Below, piece by piece: positions 12,935 to 23,960 of a stretch of 64,000 nt of DNA. Position 1 is the stretch's first letter; each line of letters begins with the position of its first letter. Origin of the DNA: Apus apus. Its lineage: Eukaryota; Chordata; Aves; Apodiformes; Apodidae. The stretch covers positions 19,310,203-19,374,202 of the forward strand of contig NC_067294.1 in the NCBI RefSeq assembly GCF_020740795.1, given 5' to 3'. The translations under genes were made by a program, and so were the position numbers. The notes beneath the pieces are model-generated. The model was not told the DNA's origin. It made no database searches and saw only the letters and a list, made by a program, of their open reading frames with translations.

Positions 12935-14074
12935 AGGTGAACAGTATTTTTAGGCTGTGTGTGAGAATTTTGGAAGAGGCTCTGTCTTGTCGTCAGTAGC
13001 TGCTTCTGTGCCCCTTTCAGGGTCAGGTAATTAGCATGTGGATGCTGTCAGGGTTTGGGGGAGGGTTTTGATCTGCAGTTGACAGCAGTATGAGGTCTGC
13101 TGAGTACTTCCTCCTGCCAGTTATTAGCCTTTTGTTTCTTTGTGTGTGCAAACATGGCTATACATTATTTTTTTCCTTCTGGATTAGTTTTGCTGCTTCT
13201 AGTACTCTTTGTCCAGGTAGGTTGCCTGAGAGATTGGATTTTATTCAGGGGCTGGAAATAAGGGCTGATTTGACAACGTGGCAACTGATGGCATCTTAAT
13301 TTGCAGAGGGAAGGCAGCTTGCAGGTGAATGCAGGGTTTCTTCACCTGACTTGCTGTGACCAGTTGCCTAGGGACAGATCTCAGGAAAGCAGTGACCACT
13401 TACTCTAGAGAAAAAAGCAGCATATTCAGTTTGAAGCTTCTTGTAACCCTTTAAATCTGGTAAGAGCTCCTCGAGTCCTTTCTGTAAGGAAGAAGGGGAT
13501 TTTTATATACTGCTTAAGGTGGATATTCATTCTATAACCAGATGCAGAAGTTCTTCACTTTCTGCACTTGGACTATGCTCATTTCTGCTTTTGCTCAGTG
13601 GCAGTGCAGTAACTACACTGCATTTTTGGTCCATTGCTCAAGCAGGTAATTACAGTGCATGTGGTGTCCAATCTAATGGACCAGTTATGGTGGTTTCTCA
13701 AACCAGATGCAGACTTCTCCACCTTTCTCCACCTTCTTCAGACAAATCCCTACAAGCAGCAGCAGAGTTTCCCCAGGAAAAGCATGAGGAAGGAGTACTG
13801 AAAACCCAAATACTGCAGGCAAATAAACCTCAGAAATGCTACTGTCTGATACATGCAGATATTTTTCCTTGTATCTGAGGAAGAAATACAAAAGACATTG
13901 AGCTGTTGCTGCTCCCCTGATAGTGCAAATGCCAGTGGAGAAACACTCACGTGTAACAGTAATTGTGTTGAAAACAGACAGTATTGTAGTGCAATAGGTG
14001 TTTGCTGGGGGGGGGTGAGTTGTGGGGAGGGATGAAGGAGGGGCCTAAGGCCCCACCCCACCCACAAGGGCTCC
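12935..14074. other. ANKHD1-EIF4EBP3 intergenic segment
   Basis: About 1.1 kb between the ANKHD1 poly(A) signal and the EIF4EBP3 start. I see no further coding exon. A G9 run and G-rich tract (about 14008-14042) lies just upstream of the EIF4EBP3 ATG. No TATA box is obvious. Confidence 0.5.
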
Positions 14075-15940
14075 ATGGCTGCTGCAGGCACCACCGCCTC
14101 CTCTTGCCCTATCCCAGGGAGCCAACATCCCCCCATCCCAGAGGGCTACAGCTCTACGCCGGGTGGCACCGTCTACTGCACGACACCAGGGGGTAAGACC
14201 CAGCACGGGGACAGGGTTGTCCCCTGAGCAGACCACTGGCCTCAGCTGCCCCATGCCTGTCTAATTTAGGCAGCTCTATCCGGAGTGGGTCCTTTTCTGG
14301 GCTCTCCAGCTTGCAGCTTGGCCCTTGGGGACATGGACACCTGGTCTGGGCCCCAGCCCCAGGCAGGCCCATGAGGTAGTGGCTAACCTGGTGGCCCAGA
14401 GCTGGAGTGGAACAGGGAGCCCCAAAGCTTTGTATGAAGATACTGCTAGAAGCTAGGACTGTTGTCCTGTGGTACCGGGGGGGAGAAGGCAGATGTTGCT
14501 GCCTGGGGTGTGTGTTGGTGGCAGTCCTGCTGGGGTGGTGGGTGCAGCACTGGTCCTTGTAGGGTGGGTTGTGCCTGGGCACAGGACAAAGTCTGCTCCC
14601 ACCCGAGCTCACCAGCCCTGCAGAAAGGTACTGGGTGGCATGGCTTCCTCCAGGGGCACCTGAGGTCTGGCCTCTTGTGCCCCTCCACCCCCAAAGCCTC
14701 GGGTTCAGCTGTTGAGCAGGTCCTTCTCTTTGCTGTCTGTCCTCAGAGCTGTGTGTGCCGTGTCACTGAGCTGGGCATGTTTCAGTTGAGCCGCAGGCTC
14801 CATTGTGTGCCTTGATAAGCTTATCTGGGGATGGGAGCTGGCGGGGCACAGCAGGCTCAAGGGCGTGTAAGGTATTTGTGGGAAGGGTCTGGCCTGCCCA
14901 GGAGCTCTGGGCCCAGAGCAGGGGCAGCCAAGCACGGAGGGGTCTGGCCTGCGAGGACAGGCCTGGGTGGGTCAGGACAGAGGGTGGTTTGCAGGCTGGT
15001 GTAGCCTCAGGGGTCGTGTGCCCCAGGTGGGCATGGCTCTGGGGCCACATGGCCAGGAGGTTGGCACACCAGAGGTGTCCTATGGAACCCAGTGCCTTAT
15101 GCTCCTGCAGGGCAGCAGTGTGGCCCTCTGAGCTGATGGGAATGGGTCCCTGGGTACAACTCCCCATGGTGCCAGCAAGGAGGCACCCAGCCTGCACCAG
15201 ACACCTCTGGGCAGGGTATGCTGGGGACCTGCTTGGTCACTGGGCTGAGGACCCCGGGGCTGGCCCTGCTTTCCAGGCAGCACAGGGTAGCTACCGTGGG
15301 GCACTTGTGTCAAGGCTGGACCCTCTATGCTGTGCCCTGGAAGAGCTCCAGGAATCCAGGGGCAGAACAGCATGGGGAAGAGCTGCCAGGCAGGACTCTC
15401 AGTCAGCTATGTGGGAAGCCCCACAGTGACTTCAGAGCCAGCTGTATCCCCAAGCCAAACTGGGTCCCACTCCCTGCTCTGGGCTCAGGCAATGGTGCTT
15501 GGAGAGGGGGGCTGGCAGTGCCTGACAACTGCCTGCTTTTTGGCAGGTACCCGCATCATCTACGACCGCAAGTTCCTGCTGGAGTGCAAGAATTCACCCG
15601 TGGCCAGGACCCCTCCCTGCTGCCTGCCCCAGATCCCCGGTGTCACATCCCTGGCCCAGTCCAGCCTCGTCAAGCTGGAGGAGCTCAAGGAGCAGAATGA
15701 GAGCAAAGAAGCCATGCCAGGTGAGCAGCCCTGGCATGCAACCCCTGCCTGTGCACTGCCTGGGCTTCCTGCCTGGCTGAAAGACCAAGGGGGGATCCTG
15801 GCTCAGCCCTGGTTCCAGCTCCTGCCCCCTTTGCCTGCACATTTCTCCAAAGGCAGACCTGGTACACAGCCCCTCCTAACCCTGGCCCTGTATCCCTTCA
15901 TACCCTTGCAGATCAAGACCAGTTTGAGATGGACATCTGA
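14075..15940 (+). CDS. EIF4EBP3: EIF4EBP3, eIF4E-binding protein 3 (4E-BP3), complete
   Basis: Small translational repressor that competes with eIF4G for the cap-binding protein eIF4E and is released by TOR-dependent phosphorylation. Exons 14075-14192, 15547-15720 and 15912-15940 join in frame to 106 residues plus TGA, close to the family's usual 100-120. The start ATG (ctccATGG) is chosen because it opens the frame leading to the conserved [17 protein letters not shown]. Visible motifs: canonical eIF4E-binding YDRKFLL (residues 45-51, pattern Y-x4-L-hydrophobic), Thr-Pro/Ser-Pro phospho-sites at about residues 28, 37, 56 and 61, and the C-terminal TOS motif FEMDI (102-106) that recruits TOR complex 1. 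The N-terminus reads SCPIPG, as in 4E-BP3, instead of the RAIP motif of 4E-BP1. It lies 1.6 kb downstream of ANKHD1 on the same strand, as in mammals. Confidence 0.95.
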
Positions 15941-16019
15941 GTTTCCAGCTCCCTGTCTCCAGGTCACAGCTGGGCCTCTTCCTGGGCCTCGTGGAGGTGC
16001 TGGCACCATGACCAGCTAG
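15547..16019 (+). other. Alternative-frame ORF across EIF4EBP3 exons 2-3 (possible ANKHD1-EIF4EBP3 fusion tail)
   Basis: The penultimate ANKHD1 exon (11820-11984) ends in phase 0. If it skips the last ANKHD1 exon and splices to EIF4EBP3 exon 2 at 15547, the frame differs from the 4E-BP3 frame and stays open through 15547-15720 and 15912-16019 (TAG), giving 93 extra residues ending AGTMTS. Mammals are known to make such a MASK-BP3 fusion with the 4E-BP3 exons read in an alternative frame. Seen: phase compatibility and openness. Inferred: that birds use it. Confidence 0.5.
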
Positions 16020-16112
16020 CTGCAGCCCTCTCTGATGCTGGGGATGGATATGTGACACCTCAGGCTCTAGCACAACTGGCTGGTGCAATTGCCTAGGAGC
16101 TCATGCTTGATC

Positions 16113-16118
16113 AATAAA
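16113..16118 (+). promoter_or_regulatory. EIF4EBP3 poly(A) signal (AATAAA)
   Basis: AATAAA in 'gatcaataaacaacgtg', 173 bases after the 4E-BP3 stop and 94 bases after the stop of the alternative-frame ORF. It is the only canonical signal before the convergent SRA1 gene ends. Confidence 0.75.
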
Positions 16119-16974
16119 CAACGTGAAACCCCTGTGCTGACCTGGTGCATCACTGTTGCGACTCATCTGGGTGCTTGGAGCACTGGGGAGGGGAGCTAAA
16201 AGGAGGTAAGCACCACCGGGAGCCCTTATGAGGGTGCTGAGGATTTCACTCCTGCACAGAGACCCTGCAGGCTGGGGCGGTGAATGCATGGCCTCAGGGT
16301 CTGCTCCCAAGCTTGGGGTGACACAAGCAACCTCACCCAGCTGTGGTGGGGACAGCTGCTGAGGCCTTCCTGCAAGTGTGGGAAGGAGCAGCACAGTGCT
16401 GTCTGCTTGCTTGTCCAGGGTAATTATCCTGAGCTTACCTGGCCTGGTGGGCATCACTAGCATGGTGATTTTTCTCCTCCCATCTGTCTCCCTGGCCTCA
16501 CTCCCCCAGGTGTCTTGGGTCTGAGCTGTGCCAGGAAGGGCAGAAGCCCAGATGAGAGCATGGTCTGTAGCTGCAACACAAGCCCTGGTATAGCCAGGCT
16601 GCTCTGGGCTGATGGCAGGTCAGCCTCCCAGCCAGCCTAGCACCCCTCAGGGGCTATCTCCTACAGGAGAGGTGGGTTATGTACCCACTGCTGGGGTTCC
16701 CTCCACTGCCAAAGGCAACGCCAGAGGGAGCCAGGCAGCAGGGACACTGCTGCCTACTACCTCTGGGTGATGCTGAGATGCTGCCAGAGGAATTCCTTCC
16801 CTTCGTATCTTGTGGACTGGGAACACCCTGCAAGGGTGAGAGTTCCTTGGACAAGCCTGAAGCTGCAGCAGCCTTGCCCAGTAGTCCTGTCTCCTGCTGC
16901 TCCTGGGAGAAAACCAGGACCTGTTCTGTGCCAGAACCTCAGGGCAGGCTATGGCCAGGAGTAGGTTAGTGCCG
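16119..16974. other. Convergent intergenic spacer EIF4EBP3 / SRA1
   Basis: About 0.85 kb of unremarkable GC-rich DNA between two converging genes. The several short open frames on both strands lack splice context or recognisable motifs. I see no gene. Confidence 0.5.
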
Positions 16975-16980
16975 TTTATT
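16975..16980 (-). promoter_or_regulatory. SRA1 poly(A) signal (AATAAA on minus strand)
   Basis: Plus-strand 'tttatt' reads AATAAA on the minus strand, 167 bases beyond the SRA1 stop codon. Position and strand fit the SRA1 3' end. Confidence 0.65.
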
Positions 16981-17146
16981 AAACATCATGTAGTGAATTG
17001 CCAATAAAATGTTGCAATGATTAAAATCCCCTTTTCCTAGGTGAGGACTGGAAGGCAGGGGAGGTGTCCAGACTCCATAGGGCAGCAGGGGCCCTTCTGC
17101 TGGTGGCCCGGGGCATGGTGTTCAGTCTGTAGCCCCATCCCTGGCA

Positions 17147-18793
17147 TCAGGAATCCTCCTGGCCAGGCCCAGCCTCAGTGCTGCCACCCGGCTCGGCAGC
17201 AGGCTCAGTAGCAGGCAGGCTCCTGGTTTCCGCAATCAGACGCTTGACACCCACCAGCCACTGGCTCACCTCGTTCACGTGGTCCACCATGAGTGAACGG
17301 TGGATCTCATCAGCCATATCCCAGTGCTGTTGCTGAAGCTCTGCCAGGAAAGGGGAAACCAGTCAGTGGTGTAGGGTCAGCCTTCTCAGGGGTATGTCCT
17401 GCCCTAGCACCTGGTACTTGCTCCTCACCTTTTACCAGGAGGCTCATCCTCTTCCTCACTGGGGCTGACAGCTTCCCTTGAGCCCATGCATCCCCCAGAA
17501 CCGTCAGCCGCCGCCCGATGTCATCACACACTTGTTTCTGGAAGCAGAGGCGAGCTGGAGGAAGGATCTGTGCCACACCAGCTCTGGGGAGCTGCTGTTG
17601 GTAGGGGTTCTCCTCCCCCCCGCCCCAAGGCAGCCCTTGCCTGGCTGCATCCTGCAGCACCAGGGACAGAGTGGGAGGAAGGGGCTGGGATCTCACCTGC
17701 ACTGTGGGGCGGCAGGTGTCCAGGGCCTCCCACAGCGGGGCCAGGACGGCCTGGGCAGGCACGTTGCACTCCTCCAGGCCAGCCACAGAGCTTGGCCCTC
17801 TGCTCTCTGCCCGCGGGGCAAGGCTGATGGGCCCCAAGGGGGGTGGTCCCAGCGCCCGGGGAGGAGGTGCTGGACTTGCAGCAGGGGCACAGGCCGAGTC
17901 TGGAGAAGCACCTGCGGGGAAGAGCCCCATCAGCCCAGCCGCAGGGATGCAAGCCGAGGAACTGCTTGCTTGTCACTGCTGAAGCACAGGCCCAGCAGGA
18001 AGGGGGGTCTCCAGCCCCCAGTCCGTGCTGCCCCAGGGCCAGCAATGCCCAGCCTCTGGCACCCCAAAGCTGAGAGTAAGGGCAAGTGCCACCTACCCTG
18101 CTCCCCCACTGCCCCGGAGCAAAGGGAACCAGACCCACACCCCACCAGGCTGCAATTCCCCCCCGGCCCTAAGGGGAAGGACCCAGAGAGGAGAGTGAGG
18201 GAGAGTCCCCTGTGGAGCCGCTGGCTGGGCAAGGGTGAAGTGGGGCAGGCCGGGGCTTTGCGGATGCTGACCTGGGGGGGTCCCCGCGGGCGGAGGGGGG
18301 GGGCCGGCGGGTGAGTGGGGTTCGCTTGGGACCTCCGGCCTGCGCCTGCAGCCCGTAGGAGAACTGAGGAGGGTCGTTCCAGCCACGCTCCTGGTTTCCT
18401 GCGGCAGCAAAGGGCACAGTGAGACCTGTGAGGGGGGCCAAGGGGACCCTCCTCCAAGCCCCCGCACCAGGAAGGGCTCCCCCTCCGAAACGGCCTTCCC
18501 GGGGCTACCCCCACCAGACACGGCCCTCTGATCCCCCTCCCCAGGACTCGGACGACCCCAAGGCTCCTCCCACTGGGACAGGATCCCCATCCCCAGACAC
18601 GGCCCCACTCACCCCCCGAGACACAGCTTCCCCGGGGCTCCAACCCCGGGACCCTCCCCACGCCATGACTCGTCCTCCCAGCGCAACCCACACCCGAACA
18701 CGCCCCGGGCCCCCGCCCCGGCCCCCCAGTCTCCCCCCGCACCGGAAGTTGGCCCCGCGCCCCCTCACCCGGCTTCACGTAGGGCTCCGCCAT
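17147..18793 (-). CDS. SRA1: SRA1, steroid receptor RNA activator 1 (SRAP), one phase break
   Basis: SRA1 acts both as a co-activator RNA and as a protein (SRAP). Minus-strand coding exons: 18793-18769 (MAEPYVKPG), 18398-18272 ([23 protein letters not shown]), 17911-17697 (Pro/Ala-rich linker ending [17 protein letters not shown]), 17537-17429 ([11 protein letters not shown]...KRMSLLVK), 17340-17147 ([20 protein letters not shown], then a divergent tail, TGA). The last two exons form the conserved helical SRA1 domain. All borders are ag/gt, but the exon sum is 670 nt, one too many: exon 2 ends after two bases of a codon while exon 3 begins with two. Exon 2 contains long C runs (for example opposite 18274-18280), so an assembly or sequencing slip there is the likeliest cause; a real frameshift or an unusual splice site is the alternative. 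The gene converges on EIF4EBP3. Confidence 0.9.
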
Positions 18794-18826
18794 CCCGCCA
18801 CGTCACGCCCCGCCTCGCTGCTTCCG

Positions 18827-18912
18827 CCCGGGGCGGGGCGGGGCGGGGCGGGGGGCAGCGCGCCCCGCCGGGGGGGGGGGGGGAGCCGGGGCGGGGGGCG
18901 GGGCGGAGGCTC
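18827..18912. promoter_or_regulatory. GC-box array, candidate SRA1 promoter
   Basis: Tandem GGGGC units ('gggcggggcggggcggggcg') followed by a G13 tract, directly upstream of the SRA1 ATG (18793) and downstream of the APBB3 stop (18950). These match SP1-type GC boxes of TATA-less CpG promoters. The run could also form G-quadruplexes. Confidence 0.7.
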
Positions 18913-18949
18913 CCGGCCCTCCCCCCGCCCCGGCTCCCGCCCCGGCCCG

Positions 18950-21900
18950 CTATGGGGTGTGTAGCAGCGCCCGCCGGAGGCGGAAGGTCTCCAGGAAGGA
19001 GAAGAGGCCCCGCTTGCGGCCTCCCGACCCTGCCGCTCCCCCGCTGCCCCCGCTGGTCTTGGCCGCCCCGCTGGAAGCTTCCCCCGAGGCCGCCGGCCCA
19101 GCCCGGCCCCGACCTGTCGCAGCCTTTTCCTCTGCCGCCGGTGCAGTGGCTACCAGGCACTTCTGGTACTGCACCTGTGGGGACAGGAGGGACAGAGCGT
19201 GGCTGTGTGGTGGGGGAACAAAGTAGCACCACTGTGGGGGTCACATGCAGCCTGGTGTGGCCGTGGGGTGGGACATGGCACTGTGTGGCTGTGGGGTCAC
19301 ACAGGGTGGGATGGCCATGGGGTGGGGACTCAGAGTCACCGTGGGGTTGGGCAGAGCATGGCATTGCCGCGGTGTCAGACACAACATGGGGTGCCTGCAG
19401 CGTCACATGCAGCACGGGGCGGCCATGGGGTCAGACACAACGTGCTGTGCCCGTGAGGTGGAGCGCAACATGCAGCCCAACAGAGCATGCCAGTGGGTTA
19501 GACATGGCACCTGAAGTCAACTCCCTCTTGCCCCTGCTGCCCTTCCCAGGGCCAGGCATCCCACCTAGGCCCCTAGCTCTGCCCTTGACCATCCCCAGCC
19601 CTTGTCTCTGAGGGAAGCTGGGGGCACTGGGGCGCCCCTCCCCCGCTCACCATGCAGGCTGCCTGCACCGCCTCCGAGATGGTGCCAGCGTCGGGCTCAC
19701 ACCAGAAGGCCGTGCACTGGAAGTGCTGCCCCATGTCCACGATGAGCGCGAAAGTGTGGGCATCCCGGCCCACACCCAGGAAGGTCACGTACCGCACCTG
19801 GCACTCCCAGATGTGCACCACTTCCTCGTCATCCTGCAGGGACCCCATGGGCCCATCCACCCCTGGCCCACCCTGCCATCCCCATCAGGTACCCCCTGCC
19901 AGCAGCCCAGGCCCTCATGGTGGGTGCCTGTTCCATCCCGGTGGCAGCAGGGTGCCCACTTCAGCCAGAGCCCCCCGTCCCTCTCCCCACCTGTGCAGGC
20001 TGCACCCTCATGGCTGTGTCAGACACGTGGAGGAGGGAGGGTGTCCAGTTGTCCCGCCCAGGGCCCTTCATCAGCTTCTCAATAGCTTCATTCAGCACAT
20101 CCATCCCTGAGGAGCAGAAGACCCCATCCCATCAGCTGCTGCCCCACAGGCAGGGACCACCACTGCTCAGCCACCTGGCAGTGGGACATTCTCAGGCATC
20201 CCCCAGCTGTGGGGCCAGCAGCACTTACCCATGGCCCTGGGCACAGGCAGGCTGCCAATGTACAGTGCCTCGTAGGTCTGCATCGACTGCCTCACTGCTT
20301 CCAGGACATCGACTACCAGGACAGGAGAGGTGAGGGTAGACCCCTGTCCCCTGCTTGTCCCCAAGGACCCCAGGGCCACAGCTGGACAGCTTAAAAGGCT
20401 ATGGCCACTGGGCATCCCCACTGGCCAAGGGCAGACTGTGGGCAGGTGGAGCAGCTGGTGGCACAGGGGGGTTGGTACCTTTCAGTGGCAGGTCCTCAGT
20501 GGAGATGGGCTCCAGCATGGTGGCATGTGGCAGCCTGCTATTTGCTATGGCTCGCTCAGCCATGATCTGCAAGAGATGGGGTTCCCAGTGCCTCCCTGTA
20601 CCCCCAAGATCCCTGGGCCATGCCTGTGCCTGCCAGACCCCCTGCATCCCACCTTGGAGCACATCTCGTGCAGGGCCTTGGCAATGCCCTTGGCAGGCAC
20701 ATTGCAGTGGAAGACGTGACACTTGAGGACGCAGGTGTCCTTGTCACTGGCCACAAAGGCAAAATCTCTGTAAGGCCATGAGCAAGCCAGTGAGAAGTAG
20801 CAGAGACAGCTATCCCCCTCCCCACACTGCCCACTGGCCTCATGCTCCCTTACCTGTCCCTGCAGCCATGGCAGCAATCAGGGAGGGAGGAGAGGGGACA
20901 GGTTACTGCTGGGATGCTTTCTCCCCACTGCAGGCAGAGCTGCTTCCCAGACCAGGCTCTGCCCCAGCCCCCAGCACCTGCCATTGTTGCAGCCAACGCC
21001 CCAAACGCGGATGTTGAGGATGGGCTGGTGGTGGATGAGGCTGTGGTCGAGGGGGTCCACCAGGCTCATGGTGTCCTTCTTCAGGATCATCACCAGGTCC
21101 TGGCCCTGTAGAGGGTCAGCGGCTCCCTCAGCCTGACAAGATGGCCTGGGCATCTCCAGCACCCAGCACATGTATGGACAATCCACTCCTCCCAGCTGGC
21201 TCAGCCCCAAGTGTGGGAACAGCCCTGTTACACCCCACAGCCTTCCACAGCTACCATTCCTGTGTGTGAGGACAGCCCACCCAGGCACACCCGGCATTGC
21301 CCCCAAGGGACAGCTCCATCAGACCCACCTGCCCCACACTTGGGACAACTGCATGGATACCCTATGTGGAGAGTCGATTCTAGCACAGGCACTGGTCCCT
21401 ACACCAAGCATAGTCCCCTTTGGTGGAGACAGCCAGCCTCAGCAGTGGTCCCAGGGTGGGACCCTGCCTGGCAGCACTGTCCCAGGCTCTCACCTCGCCC
21501 CGATTCTCCATGGAACTCTGGCCCTTGCTGTTGGAGAGCTGCTGGATGCAGTTGTTGACCGCAATGCTGCTCTTGCCAGGTGCCAGGTCCTCCTCAGGGA
21601 TCTCCACCCAGCCCAGCGAGCGCACAGCAAAGCACTGAGAAGAGACACATGGGGCTTCAGCACAAGCCACCTGGATCCCACAGCCCTCACCATGCCTGTT
21701 TGGTCACCCCTGCTCCTGTCCCTAGCATCTCCTGCCTGACCCCTCCTCTACCAGCCTGAGCCCATGATGCTGCCACGAAGCCCCTGGCTGCAGTACCTTG
21801 GAGCCAGGCTCTGCATTCTGCTGGAAGTCCTCTCCATGCCAGGGCAGTGAGGTCCTGCAGAGGAATGGGGTGGGTGAGGGGATGGTTCCCACCCAGCAGC

Positions 21901-23596
21901 ACGGACCTGGGGCACTCAGAGAAGCACAGGATGCCCTAGCACCATCAGACTCCCATGCCACCAGCTGGGAAGTAAACCATGGTGGTGACCAGCATGGTCC
22001 TACTCGCTCCAGTGGCTGCTCTGCTGGGGGGCACTTAGGCAGTTGTCAATGGTCAGTGGTGTCCCACACGCCAGCAGAGTGCATGGGCAGTCCTACCTTC
22101 GGGACAGAGAAGCCATGGGGCTGGGAATGGGCCTGTCCTTTGCCGAGTGTTTCACCACATGAGCCTGGCAGTCCTGGCAGAGAATGGGAAAGGTGAGGGC
22201 AGCAAGATAGGTTGTCAGGAGGCACCAGGTAGGAACCCTCCCTTCCAGGATAGTAGTGCCTCTCATGTAGCCAAGATGAGGCCAACGTGAGGCCTACTGG
22301 AGCCATTCAGGGGGCTTAACTCTGGCCAGGAATGAACTGATGAGGGCATTGGGGTGACAGAGCCAGGCCTGCTCCACAGGGAGGCTGGACCAATGATGCC
22401 CAGAGGGCTCTTCATTAGGCTTTTGCCAGGGGATGGGATTCAACACCAGCCCTCCCCACATCCCCTACCATTCCCTGGAGTGTATCTTCTCCATCAGCCT
22501 CCGGGCACCCTCCTGGGCCGGTGATGCATGTCGGGTGCTGCCACTGCGTTGTGCCAGTTGGCACATGCCAGTAGTAGGTGCCCAGAGAGTCATGGATTTT
22601 CCTCCAGCCTGGGGGGAGGTCGGGGTCTGTCTCCAGGCTCTGGTCACTCCAGAGGTTGTCTGCGCAGAGGGAGAGTGTGAGGCAAGAGGCAGAGAGGTCC
22701 CCTAGCTGCAGGGCACCCTGAGAAGCAAGCAGCTTCACCCAGCAGGGAAAGGGTCGTGCCGTGGCTTCTGGGTGCACGGCTGGGCACACGGCCCAGCAGA
22801 GAAGCACGAAGAGAAGGCGCCAGGCCCGAGAGGCTGCAGCGGGGACGGGCCCCGGGCCAGTGACCAGGGCCGGTATCAGCCTCTCATTGGCACCCTGCCC
22901 GGCAGGGGCACAAACGGTACAGGCAGCCAGAGCCTGCCCGGGGAGGCAGCTGCAGGGGCGCCCAGGCAGGTCCCGGGGCTGCCAGCCCAGAGATTTCCTT
23001 GGCAGCATGCGGTCCCCAGGCCCTGCCGACACCCGAGGGTGACCGAGACCGGCTTCTTCTCCGCTTGGACGGGGAAGGAGGACAGGGGCCATATCCCTGA
23101 TGTCTGGGAGAAGGGAACTACCTTGGAGGGCTGCAGCTAGGAAGAGCAGATTAACCCCCTCTTCCCGGCCCCCCCGAGCCCTGGAGTGGTCACGGCAACG
23201 AGCCCGTGTCGCAGCGCAGCAGCGAGCTGTGTCCCTTGGAAGGCAGCGCGACCCCCACTGGGCGCGGGGCCGGTGGGTGCTCCGAACGCCGCCCTCGCGC
23301 CCCTCGGGAAGGTTTGGGGCTGGGGGTGCTCCCGATCCGCGGAAGGGGCGGGGAGCGGCGCGGGCCGGGTCCCCCAGCCCTGGCCTTTCAGCACCGCGGA
23401 CAGCACCGGGACGCGGCAGCCGCCGGCGGGCACTGACCGGCCCCGGCCCCCCCGCCCCGGCCCCAGCCCGGAACCCGCTCCCCGGCCCCCCCCGCCCCGC
23501 CCCGGCCCCGGCCTCCGCAGTGCGGCCCGCCCGCCGGCGCGGCTGACCGTCGCAGTTGACGAGGACGATGGCTAGCATGTAGTCCTTGCCCAGCAT
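18950..23596 (-). CDS. APBB3: APBB3 (Fe65L2), WW + two PTB domain adaptor, complete
   Basis: Adaptor that binds the cytoplasmic NPTY tail of APP-family receptors. Twelve minus-strand coding exons: 23596-23548, 22659-22469, 22173-22097, 21854-21797, 21634-21494, 21105-20978, 20767-20653, 20566-20479, 20312-20229, 20106-19991, 19833-19651, 19174-18950. Every junction is ag/gt, phases agree, and the sum is 1455 nt = 484 aa plus TAG, close to the human length (486). The N-terminus is [10 protein letters not shown]. The WW domain is residues about 31-60 (PPGW, YYWHVP, TQWQHP). PTB1 starts in exon 5 ([20 protein letters not shown]) and includes [19 protein letters not shown] and [13 protein letters not shown]2 begins in exon 11 ([20 protein letters not shown]). 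The tail is [15 protein letters not shown]. Exons 3 and 4 encode the variable WW-PTB linker. No lesion is seen; the gene looks functional. Confidence 0.96.
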
Positions 23597-23750
23597 GGCC
23601 CCGGCGCGGCCCCCCAGGCCCGGACCAGCGGCGGCTGCGGCGGGAGGGGCGGGGCCAGGGCGGGGCGGGAGGTACCGAGGCGGGGGGAGGGGGAGCGGCG
23701 CCGTCGGGCGTGGGGCGCGGTCTTGGCGGCTTTCGGGAAGGTGAAGGGGG
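23597..23750 (-). promoter_or_regulatory. GC-rich candidate APBB3 promoter
   Basis: Very GC-rich DNA with a GC-box-like 'ggcgggaggggcggggccag' motif immediately upstream of the APBB3 ATG. It extends from the equally GC-rich first intron (about 23160-23547). It fits a CpG-island promoter without TATA. Assigned by composition and position. Confidence 0.5.
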
Positions 23751-23960
23751 GGCTTTACCAGAGTCCCAAAGGGCAGTGAGACGCTGGAACAGGTTTCCCA
23801 GGGAGGTTGTGGAAGCCCCATCCCTGGAAGTGCTCAAGGCCAGCTTGGACAGGGCTTTGTGTAACCTGCTCTAGTGGGAGATGTCCCTGCCCATGCGGGG
23901 GGGTTGGAACTAGATGATCTTTAAGGTCCCTTCCAACCCAAACCAGTCTGGGATTCTATG
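23751..23960 (+). repeat. CR1 LINE 3' end
   Basis: Well-preserved tail: 'ggtttcccagggaggttgtg', 'ccatccctggaagtgctcaa', 'gatgatctttaaggtccctt', ending 'gggattctatg'. It is inserted right beside the APBB3 promoter. Confidence 0.92.

Noticed and set aside
14154-15373. Several 80-208 codon frames on both strands in EIF4EBP3 intron 1
   Set aside because: GC-rich intronic DNA. None has splice context or recognisable sequence, and the true exons lie at its two ends.
17930-18793. 287-codon minus-strand frame starting at the SRA1 ATG
   Set aside because: It reads straight through the exon 1 donor (18769) into the intron. The first nine residues and the exon 2 part are real; the rest is intron.
22415-23821. 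468-codon minus-strand open frame
   Set aside because: It runs through APBB3 exon 1, its GC-rich intron and exon 2. Only the exon parts are conserved; the long frame results from GC-rich DNA with few stops.
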